From Achromobacter seleniivolatilans (lineage in GTDB: Bacteria > Pseudomonadota > Gammaproteobacteria > Burkholderiales > Burkholderiaceae_B): a stretch of 64,000 nucleotides of DNA. The notes under the pieces are model-generated. The model worked only from the letters and a program-made list of their open reading frames with translations. It had not been told where the DNA came from and made no database searches. Location: NCBI RefSeq assembly GCF_030864005.1, contig NZ_CP132976.1:6200001-6264000 (forward strand). Reading direction: 5' to 3'. A program made the translations under genes and the position numbers. This document shows positions 17,131-26,900 of this stretch, piece by piece (the first letter of the stretch is position 1; every line of letters begins with the position of its first letter).

Positions 17131-17949
17131 ATGGAAAAGGTTCATCTCACGCATGAAAAAGCCACCCTGCTGATTACGCTTTACGCCAAGGCCGAAGAAA
17201 GCCGGCTGCCGGATTCGCTGTTGCGGGATCACTACGCCGCTGATGCTGTTGCGCGCATTGATCACGATTTTTCCAAATTGGGCATGAATCGGGACGAGAT
17301 GATCGGTCTGTCCATGCGTGCGTACACCTTGGACGCCTGGGTCCGTGAGTTCATTGCGGCGCATCGCGGCGCCACGGTGCTGCATCTGGGGTGCGGCCTG
17401 GACAGCCGCGTGTTCCGGGTCGACCCGCCGCCTGATGTCAGCTGGTTCGACGTGGACTATCCCGACGTGATCGAACTGCGGAAAAAGCTGTATCCGTCGC
17501 GCCCGGGTTATCAGTTGTTGGGTTCGCCGATTGCCAATCTGGCGTGGCTGGCCAAAATTCCGGCCGATAAGCCCACGCTGGTGGTGGCCGAAGGCTTGTT
17601 CCTATATTTGCAGGAAGATGAGGTGTTGCAGCTGCTGCGCGCCGTCACCACGCAATTTCCGTCCGGCGAGATTGCCTTCGATGCCTACAGCCGCTGGGGA
17701 CTGGCGATGGTCAGGCGTAACCGCATGATCCGGCAGACTGGCGCCCTGACTCATTGGAGTCTGGGCAATCCGCAGGACCTGGAATCACAGGTTCCGGGTT
17801 TGAGGTTGCGCGCCGAACAATGGGTATATGAAGAGGGCGATGGCAAACAATGGGCCCGATTCACATGGCCTTCACGAATGCTGGTTTGGCTGATGCGCCG
17901 GGTGCCGCCGTTGCGGCGGCTGGGCCGTTTGCTGCGTTACCGCTATTAA
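17131..17949 (+). CDS. class I SAM-dependent methyltransferase, LCMT/TcmP-like family
   Basis: The 272-residue protein carries motif I as ATVLHLGCGLDSR and the acidic loop WFDVDYPDVIELRK, both characteristic of leucine carboxyl methyltransferase-like (PPM1/TcmP/YktD) enzymes, with VVAEGLFLYLQEDEV as the post-II motif. It transfers methyl from SAM to a small molecule or carboxyl group; the substrate is unknown. ATG 17131 is preceded by AGGGG. An upstream ATG at 17050 lies inside the AT-rich palindrome and is unlikely. Its stop overlaps the convergent slyX stop in TTAA. Confidence 0.8.
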   Translation: MEKVHLTHEKATLLITLYAKAEESRLPDSLLRDHYAADAVARIDHDFSKLGMNRDEMIGLSMRAYTLDAWVREFIAAHRGATVLHLGCGLDSRVFRVDPPPDVSWFDVDYPDVIELRKKLYPSRPGYQLLGSPIANLAWLAKIPADKPTLVVAEGLFLYLQEDEVLQLLRAVTTQFPSGEIAFDAYSRWGLAMVRRNRMIRQTGALTHWSLGNPQDLESQVPGLRLRAEQWVYEEGDGKQWARFTWPSRMLVWLMRRVPPLRRLGRLLRYRY

Positions 17950-18167
17950 TAGTGGGGCGGCAGCTCGTCTCGCAAGCTGCGAAATGGAGCCGCGCCTTCA
18001 GGCGTCTGCTGACGCAGGTCCGCGACTTCGCGCTGTAGCCGGTCTATCTGCTGTTGCTGGCGGACGATGATCTGGTTGAGTTGCTCCAGCAGATCGTCTG
18101 CGAAGCTGGACTTGACCTCCAGTTCGAGCAGGCGGCGTTCAATGTCTTGCGATTTATCCATGGCCAT
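17946..18167 (-). CDS. slyX: SlyX homologue
   Basis: The 73-residue protein has the SlyX layout. A heptad-patterned coiled coil (IERRLLELEVKSSFADDLLEQLNQ then IVRQQQQIDRLQREVADL) is followed by a short proline tail ending LPPHY, the conserved C-terminus. The function of SlyX is unresolved. It may start at the second ATG (18161). It converges on the methyltransferase gene and diverges from the TonB receptor. Confidence 0.85.
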   Translation of the reverse strand: MAMDKSQDIERRLLELEVKSSFADDLLEQLNQIIVRQQQQIDRLQREVADLRQQTPEGAAPFRSLRDELPPHY

Positions 18168-18259
18168 TATTAGAACCCATGTCGGGACTGGCAGCTACGA
18201 TAGCGCGCGCTTTCGCCGCGCAGCAATGATAATGGGGCCTGAATTCCCTGCGTCCGAGA

Positions 18260-20434
18260 ATGTTCATCATGCAGACCTGCACGGAGCATGCCGCTTTCGC
18301 CGGCGTAACGGCTGATGATTGCGCGCCTGCGCTCAGGCGGCGCTTTGGGCTGGCTGTTCTACTGATCTGGCTGCTGCCCGCCATGACCGCGCAGGCGCAA
18401 GAAGCGGCGCCGGTATTGACCCCCGTTGTGGTGACAGGCACCCGTCTGGGCACGGCAGTGCTCGACACTCCTGCGTCGGTGGATGTGGTCGATGGCGTGG
18501 CCATGCGCCGGGGGCAGCCCCAAATCAATCTGTCCGAAGGGTTGGCGGGCGTGCCGGGTCTGCAAATTCAGAACCGTCAGAACTACGCCCAGGATCTGCA
18601 AATATCCAGCCGCGGATTTGGCGCGCGATCCACGTTCGGCGTGCGGGGCGTGCGCCTGTACGTGGATGGCATTCCGGCCACGATGCCAGACGGACAAGGC
18701 CAGACATCCAACATTGATATCGGTTCGATTGACCGCGTGGAAGTTTTGCGCGGCCCATTCTCGGCGCTGTACGGCAATTCATCGGGCGGCGTGATCCAGG
18801 TCTTTACGGAAGACGGCACGGCGCCGCCATTGTTGACGGCCAGTATGTGGGCAGGCAGCTATGGGACCTGGCGTTATGGCATGAAGGCCAGCGGTGCGAG
18901 CGGCACGGGCGTGGGCGAGTTGGATTATGTGGTGGATGCCACGCGCTTCACCACTGACGGTTATCGCGACCATAGCGCGGCGCGTAAAAACCTGGCTAAT
19001 GCCAAGCTGGGCTTGCAACTGGACGATGCCAGCCGCTTGACCATCGTGGTCAATAGCGTGGATCTGAAGGCGCAGGACCCTTTGGGCCTGACGTATCAGC
19101 AGTTTCAGGACGACCCGCGCAGCGCGCCGCTGGCCGAGCAGTTCAACACCCGGAAGACGGTGCGGCAGACACAGGGGGGCGTCGTTTACGAACGCCACAT
19201 CGACGGCCGCAATACCTTGCGCGTCATGGCGTACTACGGTCAGCGCGATACGACCCAATACCAGTCGATACCCCCGGCGGCGCAACTGGCGCCCACGCAG
19301 GCAGGCGGCGTCATCGATCTGAAGCGCCAATATGGCGGCGCCGATGTGCGCTGGACATCCGAGTTGGATGTGGCTGGCAGGCCGCTCACGCTGATCGGCG
19401 GTTTTGCCTACGATTCGATGCGAGAAGACCGCAAGGGTTATCAGAACTTCATTGGTACAGGCGCCAACCAGCAATTGGGTGTGCAAGGCGCGCTGCGGCG
19501 AGACGAGACCAACACGGTGTATAACGCCGACCCCTACCTGCAAGCGTCGTGGAATGCATCGGAGCGATGGACGGTAGATGCTGGCCTGCGCTACAGCACA
19601 GTCAGCTTCGATTCCCGCGATCATTATGTTGCGGCGGGCAATGGGGATGACAGCGGCGACGCCCGATATCGCAAGCTGCTGCCCGTGGCGGCGTTGCGTT
19701 ATGCCGTGAATGCTGACGTCAGTCTCTACGCTTCGTATGGCCGCGGATTCGAGACGCCGACACTTAACGAAATCTCGTATCGGCCCGGTGGCTTGCCAGG
19801 CTTGAACTTCGGCCTGTCTCCATCACTGAGCACCAACCTTGAAGCGGGTGTAAAGGCGGCAATGGCGGGCGGCTTGCTGACTGCGGCGGTGTTTCACACC
19901 GGCACCGATGACGAGATTGTCTCAGCCGGCAGCACGGGCGGGCGCGCCAGTTTTCAGAACGCGGGCCGCACTCGGCGGGATGGCGTTGAATTGGGCTGGT
20001 CCAATGAGATCGCGCCGCACTGGCGCACGCAGTTCGCCTATACCTGGCTGAACGCGCGTTACGCGGATGACAGCACGGGCGATATCCGCGCTGGCAACAA
20101 GATCCCCGGCATTGCGCGTCAGGCGGTATTCGCGTCCCTGGCGTGGGCGCCGCCTGAAGGTTGGCAGGCTTCGGTGGAAGGCCGCTACTTGAGCAAGATT
20201 TATGTGAATGACGCCAATGATCAGGACGCGCCAGGCTACTTCGTGGCGGCGTTGAGCGCAGGCTACATAAAGAGGCTGGGCCCGTGGGAACTGAATGCGT
20301 ACGCGCGAGTGGATAACCTGCTCGACAAACGCTATGCGGGATCGGTGATCGTCAATGAAAGCAACGGCCGCTACTTTGAGCCGGCCGCTGGCCGCAGCCT
20401 GGGGATGGGGTTGGGCGCTACCTACCGGTTCTAG
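18260..20434 (+). CDS. pqqU: TonB-dependent receptor of the PqqU/YncD type
   Basis: The 724-residue outer-membrane receptor has a signal peptide, a plug with VVVTGTR TonB-box region and a beta-barrel ending in aromatic F. Long stretches match E. coli YncD (PqqU), the pyrroloquinoline quinone receptor, as I remember it. Examples are INLSEGLAGVPGLQIQNRQ, YVDGIPATMPDGQGQTSNID, TRFTTDGYRDHS, SVIVNESNGRYFEPAAGR. Import of PQQ for periplasmic quinoprotein dehydrogenases is therefore the likely role. Its start is uncertain (18260 or 18269). It is not in an operon with a transporter. Confidence 0.85.
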   Translation: MFIMQTCTEHAAFAGVTADDCAPALRRRFGLAVLLIWLLPAMTAQAQEAAPVLTPVVVTGTRLGTAVLDTPASVDVVDGVAMRRGQPQINLSEGLAGVPGLQIQNRQNYAQDLQISSRGFGARSTFGVRGVRLYVDGIPATMPDGQGQTSNIDIGSIDRVEVLRGPFSALYGNSSGGVIQVFTEDGTAPPLLTASMWAGSYGTWRYGMKASGASGTGVGELDYVVDATRFTTDGYRDHSAARKNLANAKLGLQLDDASRLTIVVNSVDLKAQDPLGLTYQQFQDDPRSAPLAEQFNTRKTVRQTQGGVVYERHIDGRNTLRVMAYYGQRDTTQYQSIPPAAQLAPTQAGGVIDLKRQYGGADVRWTSELDVAGRPLTLIGGFAYDSMREDRKGYQNFIGTGANQQLGVQGALRRDETNTVYNADPYLQASWNASERWTVDAGLRYSTVSFDSRDHYVAAGNGDDSGDARYRKLLPVAALRYAVNADVSLYASYGRGFETPTLNEISYRPGGLPGLNFGLSPSLSTNLEAGVKAAMAGGLLTAAVFHTGTDDEIVSAGSTGGRASFQNAGRTRRDGVELGWSNEIAPHWRTQFAYTWLNARYADDSTGDIRAGNKIPGIARQAVFASLAWAPPEGWQASVEGRYLSKIYVNDANDQDAPGYFVAALSAGYIKRLGPWELNAYARVDNLLDKRYAGSVIVNESNGRYFEPAAGRSLGMGLGATYRF

Positions 20435-20441
20435 CGCCGGG

Positions 20442-21071
20442 TCAGTCCGGCGTATCCGTATAGCAGACGCCGTAGTCTTCGCAGTTGGGACACCCGGGCG
20501 CGGCAGAGGGCGGCAGTCCGGCATGTTCGCACGCGGAATACGCCAGGAATTTCTTCCACCGCAAGTTGCGCACGTTGCGCATGACCAAGCCCGGATAGTG
20601 GCGAGCGAGCAGAAAGGTGACGTCCTCGCGGCCGGACAAGCCCAGGTCGCGCCACAGGTGGTCGGGCCGCAAACAGGCGTGTACCAGTACGCCCGTAACC
20701 CAGGGCGTGGTATCGGGTTCAGGCGCGCGGTAGGCGTCCAGCAGCACGCGCAGCAACAAGGTAAAGCCGGGTTGAGGATCGCCTCTGCCGCGCTGGGCAT
20801 AGTCCGCATATTGCGTTTGCAGCATGGCAAGGCGCGGTTCCGTTGCTGTCAGCGCGCCAGGAAATAAATGGTCCAGCATCTGGTTGAGCTCTTCGGGGCA
20901 CAAACCCGTGCGCGCCAAGTCTTGGTGGGCCAGGCTGGTGCCGATTACGGTCGCGAAAAAACCGGCGTCGGGATGGCTGGGCGGCGCGTGATGCAGCAGG
21001 GCGCGAGCAAACCGCTGGGCTGGCGGGGGAGCGTCGTCCAGGGCGGGGGAGGAGGTAAGCACGGCGTCCAT
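20442..21071 (-). CDS. NifQ-like protein
   Basis: The 209-residue protein shows the NifQ signature region: MRNVRNLRWKKFLAYSACE followed by GCPNCEDYGVC at the C-terminus. In NifQ a C-x4-C-x2-C-x5-C motif binds an iron-sulphur/molybdenum cluster donated to FeMo-cofactor synthesis. Here the C-x2-C-x5-C part is present but the first cysteine is replaced (serine at that spacing); C in SACEHAG could substitute. No nif gene is nearby, so a role in molybdenum handling outside nitrogen fixation is inference. It converges on the TonB receptor gene. Confidence 0.75.
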   Translation of the reverse strand: MDAVLTSSPALDDAPPPAQRFARALLHHAPPSHPDAGFFATVIGTSLAHQDLARTGLCPEELNQMLDHLFPGALTATEPRLAMLQTQYADYAQRGRGDPQPGFTLLLRVLLDAYRAPEPDTTPWVTGVLVHACLRPDHLWRDLGLSGREDVTFLLARHYPGLVMRNVRNLRWKKFLAYSACEHAGLPPSAAPGCPNCEDYGVCYTDTPD

Positions 21072-21112
21072 GGGGTAGCGGCAGGCGGGAAGTGATTAAG
21101 CTGTTAATGAAA

Positions 21113-21138
21113 TCGTTATATCGCGAAATATATAACGA
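21113..21138. promoter_or_regulatory. AT-rich operator-like inverted repeat between nifQ-like and ankyrin genes
   Basis: TCGTTATAT (21113-21121) and ATATAACGA (21130-21138) form a perfect nine-base inverted repeat across an eight-base spacer. They lie in the divergent interval between starts at 21071 and about 21252. This is typical of a dimeric repressor site; the regulator is unknown. Confidence 0.45.
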
Positions 21139-21251
21139 AAGCCATCCGTGAATTCGATATTGTGGACAAAAGCGTCTCAGGACATACCCGGTATGGGCGG
21201 CGGGCGGGGGTTATGATCATCGTCCCTGATTTACCTGGCCTTAGTTTTCGC

Positions 21252-23786
21252 ATGCCGCGCAGCTTTTTCCCCGCAGTGTCCCGAATGTCCGGCGCTATTT
21301 TGTTGGCACTAGCGAGTCTGGCGGCCGCGCCGCAAGCGGCGGTGGCGTCCGACATCGGCGAAGTTATCGAATCCATGCGGCTGTCGCGTTATCCGCTTCG
21401 AGAGCCTGAAAGGCGCGCATGGGGCACCGAGAACGTCAAGGACGCCGTGCTGGTTGGCCAGATGGAGAACCGGCTGTACCTGTATCGCTACGTGCGAGGC
21501 ACGGGCAAGGAATTCCGTCTGGATTTCCGTTCGCAGCCGCTGGTGATCGACCCTGCAAAGTGGAAAGCATCACGTGCAGAAAACGTGTCCGTCAGGTCGC
21601 CGCGCGATACCGAGGTTTTCTACTGGGTGGGCTACACCTATAACGATGCGGACGACACGCGGGCCGACGGCTTCCTGGTGGATGCCGCCGGGGCAGCGTC
21701 TGCCGTCAATGCGGATGACAAGCTAGCTGTTGTTACCGCCAGCCGCCCTTGGGACGAAGCCAGCAAGGCGCAAGCTTTGGCCACGTTGCGGCAGGCGTTG
21801 ACGAACTACCCCGGCCGGCTGAAGTCGTTTCCCGCCGAGGTGAGGTTTGAGCACCAGAGCCCGCTGGATGTCACGTCCACCTTCCGCACGCTGCACCAAG
21901 TGGCGCGCGCCATTCCGCGGGCCAAAACCGCTGAGTTCGCTCGTGCGTTGGCCGACCTGCGCCGCTTTGTCATGGAGCAGGATTATCGCGAGATCGATCC
22001 TACGGGCAAAGATCCCGAGATGCTGACGGCCTTGAACGACTACGGCTTCTGGCTGGCAGAGTCTGGCGACACCGTGCAGGCCGACCGCATTCTTACCGAT
22101 GTGCTGCGGCGTGATCCCGCGCGCACGGCGGCCTATCTGAACCGGGCCGATGCTCGGTGGGCGCAGGCCCGGAAGGTCGGCGAAAAGCGCGGTGTACAAG
22201 AAGCTTTGGCGCGCGAGGACTACCGGCTGTATTGCACACGCCGCCTGAATGCAAAGGATGCGATCCCCGGCGCTATCTCCCAACGGATCAGCGCTGCGTT
22301 GAACGAAAAAGCGCTGACTGCGGACGCATGCCGGCCGCGGCTGGCGATCTTTAAAGCGATCCAGGCAGCCGACCTGAGCGCCGTGCGCGCTGAGCTGGCC
22401 GCAGGACAAGACCCCAATGGCGTCAACGAAAACGGCACGTCGGCATTGGCTGCGGCCGTGTCCGGCAAACAGCTGGATATCGTGCAGGCGCTGCTGGCGG
22501 CAGGCGCGCGCGCAGACGGGCCCAACAATGGCTACGTATTGCTGGCCAGTGCATTGCCGGACCCCAAAGACACGCGCCCGGCTGCCGAACGCTATGCGCT
22601 GGCGGATGCGCTGATCGCCGCTGGCGCGCCGCTGGACGCCGTCGACTACAACGGCACGCCGTTGCTGGTGCGGCGCACGTCGTACTACGCCGAAGATCAG
22701 GAAAGCTTGCGTTATCTGCTGGCGAAAGGCGCCAATCCGAACGCCCGCGAGAAGAACGGCCGGACAGCCTTGCATGCGGCCATGGGCACGCCCAAGAAGT
22801 TCTGGTTCGCCGAGTTGCTGCTGGCCAAGGGCGCGGATATCAATGCCGCATACATCCGCATGTATTACGGTAACCAAGCCATGTGGGAAACGCCGCTGCT
22901 GGAAGCGATGCGTGAATCCATCAGCGGCGAACTGACGCCAGTGGTCACGTATCCGATTCCTGAGCGCGTAACGTTTGCGTTGACCCATGGCGCGGATGCC
23001 GCGGTGGGCGGATACAGCACCAACAGAACCGCGCCCGAACGCAATGGCTTGAACGAAGCACTGGCGCTCGCTGCCCGCACGATGCAGCCCGAGTTGGTGG
23101 ACCAATTGGCGCAAGCTGCCAAACCACCGCAGTTGCCGTTGACGCCGGAATCCTTGTCCAGCTTGCTGGGCGTGTGGAATCAAGTAGAGATCCGTTCCAC
23201 CATCAAGCAGAACAGCGCGGAATGGGATGGCCAGCGCGCCAAGTTGCGTGCGACTGCCGGACGATTGCTGGCTGCCGGTGTGCCGCTGACCCGCGCAAAT
23301 GACGCCACTGGTCTGGTCAACAGCAACATTGCGCCCCTTAGCTTGCCGTGGTTGCCAGATGACCTTTACCAGGAATGGCTGGAAAAGGGCGCAGATGCAT
23401 CGGATCGTACGGACCCAAGCGTGCGTATCGACGGTGTGAACGACTCTGATGCCCTGCCGCTTGTGACCATGTTGCGTCTGGGCAAAGAAGGCAAGGCAAA
23501 GATGCTGCTGGAGCACGATGCTGGCCTATACCGCACGCCCTGGCGTTGCGGTATGGCGGTGGCCGATATGCTGGCCTGGCAATTGAGCAACAGCGGGCCG
23601 ATCAGTCCGATGGGTGCGCGCGCCATTAAACAAGTGCTGGACGGCGCGGCGGGGGCGGCCAGTTGCGATCTCAGCCAGCGTTCTCGCGTGCAGCCTTTTG
23701 TCGGTATTTCCGCCAGTGAGCTTGCCCGGCGCGCGAATGTGACTTTGACGGTGACTGCGCCGGCGCAAGGAAATCAAGGCGGCTGA
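21252..23786 (+). CDS. large secreted ankyrin-repeat protein
   Basis: About 844 residues with a signal peptide (helix LLALASLAAAPQAAVAS). The N-terminal part has a unique beta-rich domain, then a TPR-like region (LNDYGFWLAESGDTVQADRIL). The C-terminal 430 residues hold ankyrin repeats (e.g. AVRAELAAGQDPNGVNENGTSAL, LRYLLAKGANPNAREKNGRTALHAA) ending in a conserved block with PLSLPWLPDDLY and YRTPxRCGMAVADMLAWQL. The start may be 21252, 21285 or an upstream 21213. It is a paralogue of the next gene. Likely periplasmic; function unknown. Confidence 0.8.
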   Translation: MPRSFFPAVSRMSGAILLALASLAAAPQAAVASDIGEVIESMRLSRYPLREPERRAWGTENVKDAVLVGQMENRLYLYRYVRGTGKEFRLDFRSQPLVIDPAKWKASRAENVSVRSPRDTEVFYWVGYTYNDADDTRADGFLVDAAGAASAVNADDKLAVVTASRPWDEASKAQALATLRQALTNYPGRLKSFPAEVRFEHQSPLDVTSTFRTLHQVARAIPRAKTAEFARALADLRRFVMEQDYREIDPTGKDPEMLTALNDYGFWLAESGDTVQADRILTDVLRRDPARTAAYLNRADARWAQARKVGEKRGVQEALAREDYRLYCTRRLNAKDAIPGAISQRISAALNEKALTADACRPRLAIFKAIQAADLSAVRAELAAGQDPNGVNENGTSALAAAVSGKQLDIVQALLAAGARADGPNNGYVLLASALPDPKDTRPAAERYALADALIAAGAPLDAVDYNGTPLLVRRTSYYAEDQESLRYLLAKGANPNAREKNGRTALHAAMGTPKKFWFAELLLAKGADINAAYIRMYYGNQAMWETPLLEAMRESISGELTPVVTYPIPERVTFALTHGADAAVGGYSTNRTAPERNGLNEALALAARTMQPELVDQLAQAAKPPQLPLTPESLSSLLGVWNQVEIRSTIKQNSAEWDGQRAKLRATAGRLLAAGVPLTRANDATGLVNSNIAPLSLPWLPDDLYQEWLEKGADASDRTDPSVRIDGVNDSDALPLVTMLRLGKEGKAKMLLEHDAGLYRTPWRCGMAVADMLAWQLSNSGPISPMGARAIKQVLDGAAGAASCDLSQRSRVQPFVGISASELARRANVTLTVTAPAQGNQGG

Positions 23787-23910
23787 TGTGATATGGTCGG
23801 CGGTCGCCCAGTGAGATAGCCGGCAGGCGTTTCATTGTTGCTCGCCGGGCCTTGATGCTGTCTGCCGTCGGATAGCGCAAAGGGCCCGGACTTGGGTGTA
23901 GGAGACCGTC

Positions 23911-26900
23911 GTGCGATTGTTCCGCGCGGCCGCGCTGGCCCTGATCTGCTTGTGTATTCTGCCCGGTGCAGCCGTTGCTGTTGAGACGAACCAGGCGGTG
24001 AGCCTGGGGGCGCAGAACCTCACAGCAGAGTTTCTGGCGCTGCATCGGACCGCGCGCAATATTCCCAGCGGCAGCAAGGCGAGGTTCGATGCGGCTTTCA
24101 CCGCGCTGCGCGGTTTCGTCATGCAGCACGATTACCGCGCCATTGATCCCGGCAATGTGTCGCCCGCTGTGCTGACCGCACTGAACGATTACGGCTTTTG
24201 GCTGGCCAAGACGGGCGAGCTGTTGGAAGCCGAATCGGTGCTCAACGAGGTACTGCGCCGCAACCCTGAGCGCACTGTTGCCTATCTGAACCGCGCCGAT
24301 GCGCGCTGGCGGCTCCGGGAGCGTAGCCGGTTCGGCAGCGGGGGGTACGATTTCCAAGTAGGGCTAATACGGCGATACAGCGTTCTGGCGCGCGAGGACT
24401 ATCGCCTGTATTGTTCGCGGCGCTTGGCCTCGCAGCAAGCTATTCCCGTCGGTACCGCACGGCGCATCGGCGTAGTGCTGGATGAGCCGGTACTCAGCGC
24501 TGCCGCCTGCCAACCCAGATTGCCTTTGCTTGTGGCCGTTGGCGCAGGCAATCTGGACAAGGTGCGCGCGCTGCTTGCAGAAGGGCTGGACCCTGACACC
24601 ATTGACGCAAACGGAAATTCTGCGTTGAATCTGGCGGTATACGCGCGGCGGCTCGACATGGTGCATGTCTTGTTGGCTGCGGGCGCGAAGGCAGATAGTT
24701 CTGCGCCGGGGACTCCGTTGCTGGAGGCCGCTATGCCTCGAACTGGTGAAAATCGACCCTACAAAGACGGGTATGCCATCGCCGATGCGTTGATCGCGGC
24801 AGGCGCCAACCCTCACGGGGATAAGCGCTTTCCATCGCCGCTGATATTCCGGCATATGGATGGCTTTATCGATAGGCAGACCTTGGAGTATCTGTTCTCC
24901 AAAGTGACGGATCTGAACTTGCGTGATGATCTGGGCCGAGGCCGCTCCTTGATGCACGCGGCTACCGAACATCCCAAAACATTGTGGTTGGCCGATGTGC
25001 TGTTGGAAAAGGGCGCGGATATCAACGCGACCTATCGCCCGTACTCGCAGGGCGAGGGCGTATCTTTTGAAACGCCGTTGCTGGCAGCGTTGCGCGCAGC
25101 GGCGAAATCCGCAGAGATTTCCAGGGCCAGCTACATTGAATCCGATGGGGGCATCTGGAACACCTACCCCATGAAACGCGTTGTGGATTTCCTGTTGATG
25201 CGCGGCGCCGATCCGTCCATTGGCGGGTCTGGCGACAACGGTTTGGATGATGCATTGGTCCTGGCCGTTCGTACGTTGAGGCCGCAACTGCTGGACCAGC
25301 TGGTTAAGGCGGCGAGCAATCGCCAAGCGCCATTGAACCACCGCGCGCTATCCAGCTTGTTGTCCTTCTGGAACAAGATGCAGGCGCGAGAGTATGACTA
25401 TAAAGATGGCGGCAAGCGCAACGTCCAGATGTCGCGCTTGGCCGCGCTGACCGAGCACTTGCTGCGGCTGGGGGTCAGCCTGACCTACGTCGAGAATGCG
25501 ACAAAAGAACCCTTCGTTGCGCCATTGAGTCTGCCCTGGTTGCCCGATGAACTCTACGGAAAGCTGTTGAAGGCTGGCGCGCATCCAGACGAGCGGTCGG
25601 CGTCATCCCTTCGGCTTTCGTGGGTAGATCCGGCGGACGCATACCCTTTGGTGAGCATGTTGCAGATGCAGCAGAACGCCAAGATCGAGATGCTGCTGGA
25701 TCACAATACGGGCGCGTTTCGTGACCCGGCATCCTGCGGCCGCGCCGTTGCCGATAGTCTGGCTTGGCAACTCAGTATGGTGCGGCAACCGATCAGTCCT
25801 TTGGCAGGCCGGGCGATAAAGCATGTGCTGGATCGCGCTGAGCGCTCGGACGACTGCGATTTGAATGCCACATCGGTGCTGGGGGGATACCGAGGTATCA
25901 GCGCCAGCGAACTTTTGCGTCGAGCCAGCGTAACGCTCAAATCCAAGCCGGTGGGCGCGAAGGGGCAGATGCAGATTTTCATCGCGATCCAGGCGGGCGA
26001 TGTGGAAGCGTTACGGGCGGAGTTGTCGAAGGGGCAGGACCCCAACGCAGTCAACGAAGACGGTGTTCTTGCGCTTAATCTGGCGGTAAGGCTGGATCAG
26101 CTCGATAGCGTGCGGGCGTTGCTGGCAGCGGGCGCAAATCCGAACGGCGGGAAGAACAGCGAACCTCCATTGGAACTGGCTTTACTGGCTTCGGCAGGTA
26201 CAGGCAGTGCGAAGGGGCGCTATGCAATGGCCGATGCCTTGATCGCAGGAGGAGCGTCGGTGGATGCCGTGGATAAACGGGGAAATCCCCTGCTGCTATC
26301 GCTCCTGTTTAATGACATTGGGGCCGACGACAATCTGCGATATTTGCTTGCCAATGGCGCTGACCCCAATGCACAGGCGAGATTTGGCGAACCCGTTTTG
26401 CATGCCGTCATCCGCAGAAAAAAATTCGGGCTTGCCGAGTTACTGTTGACCAAGGGGGCGGACCCAAACGCGGCACACAGAGCAGGTCTCTACAAGAGTG
26501 AGCGGTTCTGGGACACGCCGCTGCTGTTGGCCTTGCGTGAGGGTAATAGGCCCGCACTTACGCCGAGGGCGGTTTACGAAATTCCAAAGCTGGTGACATT
26601 CCTGCTGACGCATGGCGCCGATCCCGCGGTCGGCGGCTACATCGGGCACGGCAAGCCGCTAGGCGAGGGACCCGCACGCGACGGTTTGAACGAGTCGCTG
26701 AGCCAAGCCGTAGGCTTCATGCAGCCGGAATTGTTGAGCGCGCTGGTGAATGCTGCGGTCAAACCGTACGAGCCATTGCGCCCCGACTCCTTGTCCACAT
26801 TGTTGGCACGATGGAACAGGCTGGAAACGTTATCCGCCGTTGATGGGAACGGTTCGGCCTGGGACGGTCAGCGTGCCGCGCACAGGCAGATGGCATTGCA

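Noticed and set aside
18225..18233. AATGATAAT upstream of the TonB receptor gene, like half a Fur box
   Set aside because: Only one half-site with no matching symmetric half; a PQQ-type receptor need not be iron-regulated.
21723..23516. 597-codon open frame antisense to the first ankyrin gene
   Set aside because: It mirrors the ankyrin gene; composition is R/Q/G-rich and no family signal is seen.
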